DNA from: Streptomyces zaomyceticus
GTDB taxonomy: Bacteria > Actinomycetota > Actinomycetes > Streptomycetales > Streptomycetaceae
DNA length: 64,000 bases
Assembly (NCBI RefSeq): GCF_014656215.1
Contig: NZ_BNBZ01000030.1
Location: 1-64,000 of the forward strand
Direction: 5' to 3'
Part shown: piece after piece, positions 1-9,973 of the stretch
Position numbering within the stretch: position 1 is the stretch's first letter
Layout: the number at the start of each line of letters is the position of its first letter
Translations under genes and position numbers: made by a program
Notes under the pieces: generated by a model
The model's database searches: none
Seen by the model: only the letters and a program-made list of their open reading frames with translations
What the model was told of the DNA's origin: nothing

Positions 1-1097
1 TCATGAAGGAGAACCTGGAGGAGCTGAACCAGCGCGAGCTGGCCGCCAAGTACCCCGTGATCCTCGGCGGAGCGGCCCTGACCAGGGCGTACGTCGAGCA
101 GGACCTCCACGAGATCTACCGGGGCGAGGTCCGCTACGCCCGGGACGCCTTCGAGGGCCTGCGCCTCATGGACGCCCTCATGGGCGTGAAGCGCGGCGTC
201 CCCGGAGCCGTACTTCCGCCGCTCAAGCAGCGCCGCGTACCCAAGCGCGAAACGCCCCTGGCGGAGGTGCGGGAGCCCGAGCCGGCCGGCCGCTCCGACG
301 TCGCCGCCGACAACCCCGTACCCGAACCCCCCTTCCTCGGCACCAGGGTCGTCAAGGGCATCCAGCTCGCCGAGTACGCCCCCTGGCTCGACGAGACCGC
401 CCTCTTCAAGGGCCAGTGGGGCCTCAAGGACACCGAGACCATCGAGGCGGAGGGCCGGCCGCGGCTGCGCGCCTGGCTCGACCGCCTCCAGACGGACCAC
501 CTCCTCGAAGCAGCCGTCGTCCACGGCTGGTTCCCCTGTGTGTCCAAGGGCGACGACCTGATCGTCCTGGACGAGGACGGAGGCGAGCGGACCCGCTTCT
601 CCTTCCCCCGCCAGCAGCGGGGCCGCCGCCTCTGCCTGGCCGACTTCCACCGCTCCGAGGACTCCGGCGAGATCGACGTCGTCGCCCTCCAGGTGGTCAC
701 CGTCGGCTCCCGGATCGGCGAGGCGACGGCGAGGCTCTTCGCCGCCGACGCCTACCGGGACTACCTCGAACTCCACGGCCTCTCCGTCCAGTTGGCGGAG
801 GCCCTGGCCGAGTACTGGCACGCCCGGGTGCGCGCCGATTGGGGCATAGCGGGGTCCTCCGAGCCGGCGTCCCTCGACGGCATGCTCCGCACCGAGTACC
901 GGGGCTGCCGCTACTCCCTCGGCTACCCGGCCTGCCCCGACCTGGAGGACCGGGCGAAGATCGCCGCCCTCCTGCGCCCGGAGCGGATCGGGGTCGAGCT
1001 GTCGGAGGAGTACCAGCTCCATCCCGAGCAGTCGACGGACGCGATCGTCGTCCACCACCCGGAGGCGAGCTACTTCAACGCGGGAGGCCGCCGGTGA
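1..1097 (+). CDS. metH: Cobalamin-dependent methionine synthase, C-terminal part (partial at window edge)
   Basis: Transfers the methyl group of 5-methyl-THF to homocysteine in the cytoplasm, using B12. Only the last ~365 codons are in the window; the reading frame is open to the left edge, so the ATG at 3 is an internal Met. Visible are the end of the B12-binding domain (RGEVRYARDAFEGL) and the AdoMet-binding reactivation domain, with RVRAD, a GYPACPD stretch and the C-terminal LHPEQSTDAIVVHHPEA-type motif. A Pro/Arg-rich linker at about residues 65-105 separates the two. The stop overlaps the metF start (GTGA), so the two are translationally coupled. Identification is confident from motifs. 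Confidence 0.93.
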   Translation, partial: MKENLEELNQRELAAKYPVILGGAALTRAYVEQDLHEIYRGEVRYARDAFEGLRLMDALMGVKRGVPGAVLPPLKQRRVPKRETPLAEVREPEPAGRSDVAADNPVPEPPFLGTRVVKGIQLAEYAPWLDETALFKGQWGLKDTETIEAEGRPRLRAWLDRLQTDHLLEAAVVHGWFPCVSKGDDLIVLDEDGGERTRFSFPRQQRGRRLCLADFHRSEDSGEIDVVALQVVTVGSRIGEATARLFAADAYRDYLELHGLSVQLAEALAEYWHARVRADWGIAGSSEPASLDGMLRTEYRGCRYSLGYPACPDLEDRAKIAALLRPERIGVELSEEYQLHPEQSTDAIVVHHPEASYFNAGGRR

Positions 1098-1946
1098 GCC
1101 CCACGTACTCGTTCGAGTTCTTCCCGCCGAAGACCGACAAGGGGGAGCGGACCCTGTGGGACGCGATCCGGCGGGTGGAGGCCCTGTCCCCGGACTTCGT
1201 CTCCGTGACCTACGGCGCCGGCGGCTCGTCCCGCGACCGGACCATTGAAGTGACCAAGCGGATCGCGGCCGAGACGACCCTGCGGCCGGTCGCCCATCTG
1301 ACGGCCGTCGGGCACTCGGTGGCCGAACTGCGGGCGATCATCGGCGCGTACGCCGACGCGGGAGTGCGGGACGTGCTCGTCCTGCGCGGCGACCCGCCCG
1401 GCGACCCGCGCGGCCCGTGGACCCCGCACCCGGAGGGCTTCACGTACGCCAGTGAGCTGGTCGAACTGGTCCGTTCGCTGGGCGACTTCCGGATCGGGGT
1501 CGCGGCCTTCCCGGAGGGCCACCCGAGGTCCCCCGGACCGGCCGAGGACCTGGCGCACTTCGTCGCCAAGTGCCGGGCGGGCGCCGACTACGCCATCACC
1601 CAGATGTTCTTCGACCCCGAGGACTATCTGCGGCTGCGGGACCGGGTCGCGGCCGCAGGCTGCGACACCCCGATCATCCCGGAGATCATGCCGGCCACCG
1701 ACGTGCGCCAGATCCGGCGCTTCGCCGAGCTCAGCGACGCCGCGTTCCCCGAGGACCTGGCGCACCGCCTGGAGGCGGCCAGGGACGACCCGGCGGCGGC
1801 GTACCGCATCGGCGTCGAGCACGCGACACGGACGGGCCTGCGACTGCTCGACGAGGGCGCGCCGGGCCTGCACCACATCACGCTGAACAAGTCGACGGCG
1901 GCCCTGGAAATCCACCGGACCATCATGAGCGCGAGGAGCGTTGTCC

Positions 1947-1954
<8 letters not shown>
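1094..1954 (+). CDS. metF: Methylenetetrahydrofolate reductase
   Basis: Reduces 5,10-methylene-THF to 5-methyl-THF, the methyl donor for the preceding metH product. The 286-residue TIM-barrel protein starts with the family pattern SPTYSFEFFPPKT. It contains the folate/FAD-site stretches VSVTYGAGGSSRDRT, VLVLRGDPP and ITQMFFDPEDY, and ends with the usual GLHHITLNKSTA. GTG at 1094 overlaps the metH stop. Its own stop lies 8 bases inside ahcY. Length matches the bacterial MetF family. metH and metF being adjacent, with ahcY next, makes a complete methyl-cycle operon rather than scattered genes. Confidence 0.95.
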
Positions 1955-3392
<1,438 letters not shown>

Positions 3393-3398
3393 GGACAA

Positions 3399-4085
3399 AT
3401 GTGTACGGAATGTGCCGACGGCCTCGGCGACGTGCGCGACCCATGGCTCCCGGACCGGCTCCTGCGCACGGAACGGGACCTGCTGATGCCGCTGCTGCGC
3501 CGGACACCCGAGGAGGCGTACGAGCTCCGCACCGCCTGCCCGGGGTGGACGGCGAGGCAGGTCCTGGCCCACTGCGGAGCGGCCCTGATCAGGATCGTCG
3601 AGGACCGCCTGGAGGAGGGCGTGTTCCTGCCGGAGGCGAACGCCTGCGACGTGGCCGAGCGCGAGGACTGGCCGCTGGGCCGGATCCTCGACGAACTGGA
3701 ACGCGGCCTGACGGAGGCGGGCCCGGTGATCGCCGGGCGGGAGGACGGCCGGCTGGACGCGGTGGCCCTGGGCGAGTGGGTCCACGCGGGAGACGTACGG
3801 GAGGCCTTCGGTGAACCGCACGCCTACTGCGGCCCGAGCCTGGACCTGGCCCTCCCCCTCCTGTCGGTGACGAGCCGCAGACGGGAGACCCCCCGCCTGG
3901 TGGGAGTCCTCAAGGACCGCGCGAGGACCGAGGTGTCCCTCGGCAACGCGAGGGAAGGCCGTCCGGCGGCCACCTTCGAGGGCGACGCGTCGACCCTGAT
4001 CCGCATCTACGCGGGCCGCCCCCTGGTGCGGACCCGCTACGAACTGAACGGCGCCACGGAGCACGAGCTCCTGATCTACCGCTGA
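3399..4085 (+). CDS. Maleylpyruvate-isomerase/DinB-fold family protein (TIGR03083-like)
   Basis: A 228-residue protein of the mycothiol-dependent maleylpyruvate isomerase N-terminal (DinB-like four-helix) family. The family pattern is visible as LRTACPGWTARQVLAHCGAALIRI near residues 44-67, with a further conserved stretch around GEWVHAGDVREAFG (His at about residue 129). The C-terminal ~75 residues resemble the SCP2-like extension of this family. It begins 6 bases after ahcY and is probably the last gene of the methyl-cycle operon. Members may act as metal- and thiol-dependent enzymes; the substrate here is not evident. It could simply be a passenger of the operon. Confidence 0.75.
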   Translation: MCTECADGLGDVRDPWLPDRLLRTERDLLMPLLRRTPEEAYELRTACPGWTARQVLAHCGAALIRIVEDRLEEGVFLPEANACDVAEREDWPLGRILDELERGLTEAGPVIAGREDGRLDAVALGEWVHAGDVREAFGEPHAYCGPSLDLALPLLSVTSRRRETPRLVGVLKDRARTEVSLGNAREGRPAATFEGDASTLIRIYAGRPLVRTRYELNGATEHELLIYR

Positions 4086-4238
4086 GAACCGGGCCGCACC
4101 CGGCCCCGCAGCGCCTCGGCCCCGCCCCCCCCACCCGGCCCCCTCCGGCGGGGGCGGGGCCGCCGGAGCGGGCCGGGTGTCAGTGGCGGGCCGTAGCCTG
4201 CGGGCACGTTCGTGTGCGGGTGGCGGAAGGGGCGAGAG

Positions 4239-4757
4239 ATGGCGGCACTCGAGGAGATCGAGGCACTTCTGGGGGAGCCACGATTCCGCTGGGCGGACCG
4301 TGCCCCCTGGGACCAGTTGGAGGAGGAGCTCGGAGTCTCCTTCCCTGCCGACTTCCGGGACGTGACCGACGCCTACGGACCGGTGGTGATCAACAGCCAG
4401 CTGTACCTGGACCACCCGGGCCATCCGGTCGGGAACCTGGGGGAGCGGATCAGGGAGTCGATCGAGGACTGGCGCGAGGAGGAGGAAGCGGAGATCCTCC
4501 CGGGCCGGGCCGGCTCCGGCCCCGGCGAGCTGCTGCCGGTCGCGTCGGCGGTCACGGGAGAGTGGATCTTCCTGCGTGTGCCGGGCGGGCCGGCGGAGCC
4601 ATGGGCCGTGGGGGTACAGGAGATGGACAGCTTCGAGTTCGTGCTCCATGAGATGACGTTCGGCGACTGGTTGCTGGCCTATCTCAAGGGCGAGGACGTC
4701 ACGGTCCATTCACGCAACCACGCCCCGGACGGGCCGTTCTACGAGTCCCGGGCCTGA
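4239..4757 (+). CDS. SMI1/KNR4-family protein
   Basis: A cytoplasmic protein of 172 residues with the SMI1/KNR4 pattern: an N-terminal helix (MAALEEIEALLGEP), then LEEELGVSFPADFRDVTDAYG, and a C-terminal SFEFVLHEMTFGDWLLAYLKG. ATG 4239 follows GGAAGGGG by about 6 bases and is preferred over the GTG at 4212. The superfamily is common as immunity proteins of polymorphic toxins and as scaffold proteins. No toxin gene is adjacent, so I do not assign an immunity role. It is separated from the upstream operon by about 150 bases of GC-rich spacer. Confidence 0.8.
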   Translation: MAALEEIEALLGEPRFRWADRAPWDQLEEELGVSFPADFRDVTDAYGPVVINSQLYLDHPGHPVGNLGERIRESIEDWREEEEAEILPGRAGSGPGELLPVASAVTGEWIFLRVPGGPAEPWAVGVQEMDSFEFVLHEMTFGDWLLAYLKGEDVTVHSRNHAPDGPFYESRA

Positions 4758-4982
4758 GGGCTCACGGAGGGTCCCGGGCCCCGGGGAGGGAATGCCGGTG
4801 GGGGACCCCTCCGGCATGCCGGGCGGCCCGCACCCCTGCCTGGTGCGGGCCGTCCGGCCGGGCCACGGCCTGCTGACGGGGGAGACCGCAGGCCGTGCGA
4901 TGAGCGGTCCCACGCGCTCGTCACCCGTCTGCCCCGGTTCTCCACCCGCACACCTGCCCGTCGCACGACCGCCGGGACGGGG

Positions 4983-6185
4983 TCAGTGCCGCAGCAGGGC
5001 GCAGACGAAGTTCTCCTGGACGGCGCGGACCTTGGCCAGGAGTTCCGGCTTGAGGCCCTTGCTGGTCTGGGTGTTGATCGAGAACGTGAGGGAGCGGCTG
5101 CCGTCCGCCGTGCCGACCGCGAGCTGGGTGTAGCCGGGGAAGTTGCCGGTGTGGCCGTAGACGGTGCCGCAGCGTGTCGTGTAGCGGAAGATCGCCAGAC
5201 CGCCCGCGTTGACGCCGGGACCGGCGGGCTCCGAGGCGGCGCCGGTGATGAAGGTCCGCTGCTGGCGGCGGGTCTCCTTCGACAGGAAGCCGTGTCCGCC
5301 GGCCCAGGCGCGGACGAAGGCGTTGAGGTCCTTCGGTGTCGAGACGATGCCGCCGGAGGCCCAGACGCCCGAGGCGCTGAGGACCTCGCTGATGTCCTCC
5401 GGCGGTGCGGGCGGCGTCACGTCGTAGCCGTGGATGTACGGCCGCGGCAGCAGGTAGCCCTGCGGGAGGCTGGTCCGCCGCAGGTCGAGGGGCCGGTACA
5501 CGAGCCGGTCGAGCAGCCGCTCGTAGGGCTGTCCGGTGGCCGCCTCGGCCATCAGCGCGACGGCGATGTTGTCGGAGTTCGAGTACGCGTACGCCGATCC
5601 CGGCGGGAACAGGAGGTCCTTGTCGGCGACGAAGTCGAGGAGCCGGCGGGAGTCGAAGTGGTGCCGGGGGTCTGCCTGCAGGATCGCGAGGAACGCCGGG
5701 GCCGTCGAGAAGTCGGGCAGTCCGCTGGTGTGGTTGAGCAGTTGCCGGAGGGTCACCGCGTGCCACGCGGTGGGCAGTGACGGCAGGCGCTCGCCGATCG
5801 TGGTGTCGAGGTCCAGCTTGTTCCGGTCCACCAGGCGCAGGGCCACCGCTCCGCTGAAGGCCTTGGCGACGCTCGCGATCCGCATGTGGTCGGTGGTACG
5901 GGGAGGGCGACCGGTGCTCGTGTCGGCGACGCCCGCCCGGTAGACGTCCGTACGGTCGCCCCGCCGCAGGAGCGTGATCACTCCGGGCGGACCGCCTGCC
6001 GTGCGGACGAGATCGTTCAGCTGCTGCTGCAGGGCCTTGTCCGGGTGCGGCGGGGGTGTGCCCGTGGTGCCCGTGGCCTGCGCGGGCTGGACCAGGGCGG
6101 CGAGTGCCGCGGACGCGGCCAGGGTGGCGACGGACAGGCGCAGGCGTACGTGGGAGCGGGAGCGGACTGCAGGACGTGCCGACAC
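4983..6185 (-). CDS. Secreted serine hydrolase, class C beta-lactamase/D-Ala-D-Ala carboxypeptidase family
   Basis: A 400-residue exported penicillin-binding-protein-like hydrolase. An Arg-rich N-terminus, a hydrophobic stretch and an AQA-type cleavage site near residue 37 indicate Sec export. The catalytic SxxK is SVAK (in HMRIASVAKAF, about residues 104-107), followed by LLNHTSGLPDF and the YxN motif YSNSDN near residue 201. A C-terminal HTGNFPGY (HTG-type third motif) is present. Such enzymes act on peptidoglycan stems or D-amino-acyl esters; the substrate is not predictable. It is monocistronic, with about 160 bases to the next gene. A shadow open frame on the other strand is ignored. Confidence 0.9.
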   Translation of the reverse strand: MSARPAVRSRSHVRLRLSVATLAASAALAALVQPAQATGTTGTPPPHPDKALQQQLNDLVRTAGGPPGVITLLRRGDRTDVYRAGVADTSTGRPPRTTDHMRIASVAKAFSGAVALRLVDRNKLDLDTTIGERLPSLPTAWHAVTLRQLLNHTSGLPDFSTAPAFLAILQADPRHHFDSRRLLDFVADKDLLFPPGSAYAYSNSDNIAVALMAEAATGQPYERLLDRLVYRPLDLRRTSLPQGYLLPRPYIHGYDVTPPAPPEDISEVLSASGVWASGGIVSTPKDLNAFVRAWAGGHGFLSKETRRQQRTFITGAASEPAGPGVNAGGLAIFRYTTRCGTVYGHTGNFPGYTQLAVGTADGSRSLTFSINTQTSKGLKPELLAKVRAVQENFVCALLRH

Positions 6186-6344
6186 GGGGTCTCCTTCGCG
6201 GTGATGCCGGGCGGACGGACACCCCGTCCCGCCTCAGCTTCGGACGCACCGTGGGGAGCTGCCCGCCCGATGCTCCATCCGGCCCAGACGCAGCGGGGCG
6301 CGCGGCACGGGGTGGCCGGGCCGCCCGCCCGGCGTCCCCGGGCG

Positions 6345-7157
6345 TCAGCGCACGGCCTCCGTCCGGACGCCGGAGGCGAAGGGGCCCTCCAGGGCGGCCC
6401 ATTGGAGGAGCATGATCGTCTTGCCGTCGGCGATGCGGCCGTCCCGGGTCATCGCCAGGGCCTCCGTGAAGGGGAGTTCGAGGACCTCGATGTCCTCGCC
6501 GTCCTCCTCGAGCCCGCCGCCCGCTCCCGTCCGGTCGGCCGGTGTGTACGGCGCGGCGAAGAAGTGGAGGCGTTCGGTGACGGAGCCGGGGCTCATATAG
6601 GCGTCCATCACGTGGGTGAGCGGGCCGAGGGCGACGCCGAGTTCCTCGGCGCTCTCGCGGCGGACGGCGGTCACCGGGTCGTCCGCGTCGAGCAGTCCCG
6701 CGGCGGCTTCGACGAGCATGCCGTCGGGGTGGTCGTTGACGTAGGCCGGGTAGCGGAACTGGCGGGTGAGCAGGACGACGCGGCGTTCGGTGTCGTAGGG
6801 GAGGACGACCGCGCCGTTGCCGCGGTCGTAGGTCTCGCGCTGTTCGGTGACCCGGCGTCCGTCGCGGCGGCGGTAGTCGAAGGTGGTCCGGCGCAGGACG
6901 TGCCAGCCCTGGGAGGTGAGCTCGACGTCCCGGACCACGACGTCGGGGTTGCGGTCCAGGTCCCGTCCGGCCCGGTCGAGACCGGTCCGGCCGCGGTGGT
7001 CCGGTACGTCGACGCCGGGGCGGGCGCGGTGGGTGTCGGCGCCGGGCCGGGCGCGGTGGGCGGGGCTGTCGACGTCGGGCCGGCCTTGGTGGGCGGAGGT
7101 GTCGGCGCCGGTCGTCCCGTCGTGGTCGGCGGTCCCGGCGCCCGGGTGGGGGCTCAC
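6345..7157 (-). CDS. NUDIX hydrolase (NudK/ADP-ribose pyrophosphatase type) with repeat-rich N-terminus
   Basis: A 270-residue nucleoside-diphosphate-X hydrolase. The Nudix box is seen as GLLDADDPVTAVRRESAEELGV; spacing and the Asp in place of the first Glu fit the NudK/ADP-ribose pyrophosphatase subgroup (RQFRYPAYVND precedes it). The first ~65 residues are a low-complexity stretch of RPGxDxxRARPGVD units not found in normal Nudix proteins. A downstream start is therefore possible. GTG 7157 overlaps the stop of the upstream gene as GTGA, which supports this start and translational coupling. The partner is a nucleotide-sugar-like enzyme, suggesting joint handling of modified nucleotides. Confidence 0.85.
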   Translation of the reverse strand: MSPHPGAGTADHDGTTGADTSAHQGRPDVDSPAHRARPGADTHRARPGVDVPDHRGRTGLDRAGRDLDRNPDVVVRDVELTSQGWHVLRRTTFDYRRRDGRRVTEQRETYDRGNGAVVLPYDTERRVVLLTRQFRYPAYVNDHPDGMLVEAAAGLLDADDPVTAVRRESAEELGVALGPLTHVMDAYMSPGSVTERLHFFAAPYTPADRTGAGGGLEEDGEDIEVLELPFTEALAMTRDGRIADGKTIMLLQWAALEGPFASGVRTEAVR

Positions 7158-7567
7158 GCGTCCGCCCGGGCGGTGCGGGTCTCCGCGTCCCCCCGTACGA
7201 CGCGGCGCGGGATCTGCGCGATGTCGTCGTAGACGGGCAGTCCGCGCCGGCGGGCGGTCGCGACGTCCCCGTCGGCTCCCGCGGACTCGCCCGGCAGGCG
7301 CAGGACCGCGTCGCAGCGGGCGAGCAGGCGCTCGGCGGCCGGGTAGAGCACCTGGTCGGCGAGGGCGTCGGTGGGGCCCGCGCCGGCCGAGCGCAGGACG
7401 GGCAGGGCGACCCATTCGCCGATCACCGGAAGGTGCCCCGCGGCGAAGACGGGCCAGGCGGCGGCTTCGAGGCGGGCGAGGTTGTCGGCCATGGCCCGCG
7501 GGTCGCCGCCGGTGCCGGAGCGGTAGGGCCCGGCGATGAGGATGAGCAGGGGCTCGTCGGTCGTCAT
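7154..7567 (-). CDS. Nucleoside 2-deoxyribosyltransferase-like (DUF4406-like) protein
   Basis: A 137-residue protein beginning LLILIAGPYRSGTGGDPRAMADNLARLE. This is the AGPYR-type nucleotide-binding loop of the nucleoside 2-deoxyribosyltransferase fold, followed by AAWPVFAAGHLPVIGEW and LLARCDAVLRLPGES (acidic/Ser end of the pocket). Members cleave or transfer bases from (deoxy)nucleosides. The gene is coupled to the following NUDIX gene and divergent from deoR-type 7617 across only about 50 bases, so all three may belong to one nucleoside or sugar-phosphate response. Function is inferred from the fold only. Confidence 0.72.
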   Translation of the reverse strand: MTTDEPLLILIAGPYRSGTGGDPRAMADNLARLEAAAWPVFAAGHLPVIGEWVALPVLRSAGAGPTDALADQVLYPAAERLLARCDAVLRLPGESAGADGDVATARRRGLPVYDDIAQIPRRVVRGDAETRTARADA

Positions 7568-7573
7568 GGCGCG

Positions 7574-7609
7574 CTACGATACATGCAGAAACGTGCAAGA
7601 ACAGGAGAG
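7574..7609 (+). promoter_or_regulatory. Divergent promoter/possible DeoR autoregulatory region
   Basis: The 49-base gap between the divergent genes holds a TACGAT (-10-like, 7574-7579), two ATGCA/GTGCA half-elements 9 bases apart (7583-7587 and 7593-7597) and the AGGAGAG ribosome site of the regulator (7603-7609). Such spaced direct elements would suit a DeoR-family dimer, but this is pattern inference only. Confidence 0.35.
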
Positions 7610-7616
7610 AGTGCGG

Positions 7617-8375
7617 ATGCTGGCTGCCGAACGGCGAGAACACCTACTGGATCTGCTCGCCCGCGAGGGCAAGATCGTCGCCAAGGACGTCGCCGCCGAA
7701 CTGGGGATCTCCGAGGACAGCGTGCGGCGTGACCTGCGCGACCTCGCGAGCGAGGGGCTGTGCCAGCGCGTGTACGGCGGGGCGCTCCCCGTCTCGCCGG
7801 CCGTGGCCAACTACCGGGCCCGGCAGTCCGTCGCCCCGGACGGCAAGCGGAAGGTCGCCGCGGTGGCCGCCGGGCTCGTGCGGCCGGGCGGTGCGCTGAT
7901 CCTCGACGGCGGCACCACCGCCCTGGCCGTCGTCCACGCGCTCCCGCGGGACCTGCCCTGCACCGTGATCACCCACAGTCCGACGATCGCCGCCGCCCTG
8001 ATCGACCACGCGTCGGCGGAGATCTATCTGCTCGGCGGCCGGATCTTCAAGCACTCGGCGGTCGCCTGCGGCGCGGCCGCCGTCGAGGCCGCGCAGAACG
8101 TCTCCGCCGACCTCTGCTTCCTCGGCGTCACCGGGGTGCACCCGGACGCGGGACTGACCACGGGCGATGCCGAGGAGGCCGCGATGAAGCGCGCCCTGGC
8201 GGCCCGGGCCGCGGACACCTACGTCCTCGCCTCCTCGGAGAAGATCGGCACCGCCTCGCGCTTCCGGGTGCTGCCCTGGGAGGAGATCAGCGGGCTGATC
8301 ACCGATGCCGACCCGCACGATCCGGTGATCGAGGAGCTCGCGGGGCGGGGCGTGGAGGTCCTGAGGGCCCGCTGA
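7617..8375 (+). CDS. DeoR-family transcriptional regulator (sugar-phosphate responsive)
   Basis: A 252-residue repressor-type protein. The N-terminal HTH is the classic ERREHLLDLLAREGKIVAKDVAAELGISEDSVRRDLRDLASEG. The C-terminal DeoRC sensor domain shows ILDGGTTALAVVHAL (the phosphate-loop D/GGTT), YLLGGRIFKHS, FLGVTGVHPDAGLTTGDAEEA and the terminal KIG stretch. ATG 7617 is 7 bases from AGGAGAG and is preferred over upstream in-frame GTG/ATG codons that would overlap the divergent gene. It probably controls the divergent deoxyribosyltransferase-like/NUDIX pair and itself; the ligand is expected to be a phosphorylated sugar. Confidence 0.9.
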   Translation: MLAAERREHLLDLLAREGKIVAKDVAAELGISEDSVRRDLRDLASEGLCQRVYGGALPVSPAVANYRARQSVAPDGKRKVAAVAAGLVRPGGALILDGGTTALAVVHALPRDLPCTVITHSPTIAAALIDHASAEIYLLGGRIFKHSAVACGAAAVEAAQNVSADLCFLGVTGVHPDAGLTTGDAEEAAMKRALAARAADTYVLASSEKIGTASRFRVLPWEEISGLITDADPHDPVIEELAGRGVEVLRAR

Positions 8376-8383
8376 CCCGCACG

Positions 8384-8411
8384 GGACGGTCCGCACCGGA
8401 CGGTCCGCACC
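8384..8411. repeat. 14-bp tandem duplication behind the DeoR gene
   Basis: GGACGGTCCGCACC occurs twice without a gap directly after the DeoR stop. Each copy contains a small GGACGGTCC dyad. No known element is recognised; it may act as a weak transcription stop. Confidence 0.5.
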
Positions 8412-8580
8412 GGCGGGGGTGCGCGGGCGGTGGGGCGCCGGGGGACGTGGAGCGCGTGCGCCCGTCGCCCGTTCGGGGGCCGTCGCCGTGCGGGGCCCTC
8501 CGCGCGCTGGTGTGCTGGTCGGAATCCCCCGCACCGGCCCCCACCACGTGCACCTCAGCACCCCGTACAGGAGCGGCGTC

Positions 8581-8868
8581 ATGGCTGTGATCGTCACCGT
8601 CGAGATTCCCGGCGGCACCCAGGAGCAGTACGAGGAGACCACGCGGCTGCTCGAAGCCACCGAGTGGTGGCCGCCGGCCGGGTTCATCGCGCACGCCGCC
8701 GGTCCGGACGGGAGCGGCGGGTGGCGGGTGGTGGACTTCTGGGACTCCGAGGCCGACTTCCTGGCCTTCGTGGAGCAGGCCCGGCCGGTCTTCGAACGGG
8801 GTGGCCTCCCGCCGATCCTGCCCACCGTGCAGGAGGCCGTGAACGTCATGGTGAAGCCGTCGTCGTGA
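8581..8868 (+). CDS. Small ABM-fold (dimeric alpha/beta barrel) protein
   Basis: A 95-residue protein with the layout of antibiotic-biosynthesis-monooxygenase (ABM) and EthD-type ferredoxin-like folds. It starts VIVTVEIPGGTQEQYEETTRLLEA, then GFIAHAAGPDGSGGWRVVDFWDSEADFLAFVEQ, and has a C-terminal helix and strand ending NVMVKPSS. The Trp-Asp-Ser-Glu stretch is typical of the monooxygenase-like family used as small cofactor-free enzymes or stress proteins. CAGGAG lies about 8 bases before ATG 8581. It stands alone between two regulators; no substrate is implied by context. Confidence 0.75.
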   Translation: MAVIVTVEIPGGTQEQYEETTRLLEATEWWPPAGFIAHAAGPDGSGGWRVVDFWDSEADFLAFVEQARPVFERGGLPPILPTVQEAVNVMVKPSS

Positions 8869-8914
8869 GGTCGGTGTCGTGAAGCCGGCAGGGTGAGGAC
8901 GGCGTCGCGGAGCC

Positions 8915-8957
8915 GCCGGTGCCGGAGCCGCCGGTCCCGGACCCGCCGGTCCCGGCG
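8915..8957. repeat. 15-bp tandem repeat in the DUF2087 upstream region
   Basis: Three near-identical units of the form GGAGCCGCCGGTgCC lie between the ABM-fold gene and the DUF2087 gene, about 60-100 bases before its start. They are short GC-rich microrepeats without a recognised function; I note them because they sit where the promoter of 9016 should be. Confidence 0.5.
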
Positions 8958-9015
8958 CGTACGTGAGGGGAAAACCCTTTGCGGGACGGGCCGGTGGTCG
9001 CCAGGCTTCTCCGCC

Positions 9016-9345
9016 ATGACCAGTCATCCTTCGCCGTCGGCCTCGCGCGCTCCCCGCCCCGTCGCGGACCTCTTCTCCGCCGACGGGCGCCTCAAGGCGA
9101 TCCCGCGCAGGCCCGCCCGCCGCGAGGACCTTCTCGCGCACCTCGCCGAGACCCTCTTCGAGGGCGGGCGGGACTACCGCGAGCCCGAGGTCAACGAGGC
9201 CCTGCTCACCGTGCACGAGGACTTCTCCGCCCTTCGGCGGTATCTCGTGATCGGCGGCTTCCTCGCCCGGACCAAGGACGGCTCGGCCTACCGGCGACAG
9301 CGGCGGACCGGCTTCCCCGGAGGCGCGACGCCCGCCGTCGCGTGA
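9016..9345 (+). CDS. DUF2087-domain protein
   Basis: A 109-residue protein whose second half carries the DUF2087 pattern: YREPEVNEALLTVHEDFSALRRYLVIGGFLARTKDGSAYRR. The domain resembles a winged-helix-like DNA-binding module and often sits at the C-terminus of metalloregulators; here it is free-standing with a Ser/Pro-rich N-terminal 20 residues. Its stop overlaps the start of the LysE-type exporter (GTGA), so the two are co-translated and it may regulate or sense the exported solute. ATG 9016 lacks a strong ribosome site. Confidence 0.78.
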   Translation: MTSHPSPSASRAPRPVADLFSADGRLKAIPRRPARREDLLAHLAETLFEGGRDYREPEVNEALLTVHEDFSALRRYLVIGGFLARTKDGSAYRRQRRTGFPGGATPAVA

Positions 9346-9971
9346 CCGCCGTGGTGGTGGCCGGCCTGCTGGCCGGCTACGGCATCGCGATCCCGGTCGG
9401 CGCCGTCGGCGCCTATCTGGTGGCCGTCACGGCCCGGGCCGGCTGGCGTACGGGCGCCGGTGCGGCCCTCGGCGTCGCCACGGCGGACGGGGTGTACGCC
9501 CTGCTGGCCGTGGCGGGCGGCTCGGCCCTCGTCCCGCTGCTCGCCCCCGTCATGGACCCGCTGCGGTGGGCGTCCGCCGTCGTGCTCGTGGTCCTCGCCG
9601 TACGGGCGGCGTACGTGGCCCTCTCCGCGTACCGTACGGGCGGGCTCGCCTCCCGCGACGACGGGACCGCCCTCACCCCGGCCCGCGCGTACCTCACCTT
9701 CCTGGGGATCACGATCCTCAACCCCATGACGGTGATCTACTTCGCCGCGCTCATCCTCGCGACGGGCCCCTCCGCCCCCGCGACGCTCCCCGACCGCACC
9801 GCCTTCGTCCTCGCGGCCCTCGTCGCCTCCGCCAGCTGGCAGTTCCTTCTCGCCCTGGGCGGGACGCTGCTCGGCCGGACCCTGACAGGGGTGCGGGGCA
9901 GGCTCGTCACGGCCCTCGCGTCGAGCACGCTGATCGTGGTGCTCGCGGTGCGACTCGTGGCGCGGGGGTGA
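9342..9971 (+). CDS. LysE-family amino-acid/metabolite exporter
   Basis: A 209-residue inner-membrane protein with about six hydrophobic segments. The hallmark LysE/RhtB N-terminus is VVVAGLLAGYGIAIPVGAVGAYLVAVTARAG, and the central conserved motif is LTFLGITILNPMTVIYFAAL. Members export lysine, arginine, homoserine or other small metabolites. GTG 9342 overlaps the preceding stop; a GGAGG lies 18 bases upstream, too far to act alone, so coupling is likely. The next GTG codons (9351) are alternatives. The gene is convergent with the small serine-repeat gene, only 2 bases apart. Confidence 0.85.
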   Translation: MTAVVVAGLLAGYGIAIPVGAVGAYLVAVTARAGWRTGAGAALGVATADGVYALLAVAGGSALVPLLAPVMDPLRWASAVVLVVLAVRAAYVALSAYRTGGLASRDDGTALTPARAYLTFLGITILNPMTVIYFAALILATGPSAPATLPDRTAFVLAALVASASWQFLLALGGTLLGRTLTGVRGRLVTALASSTLIVVLAVRLVARG

Positions 9972-9973
9972 TG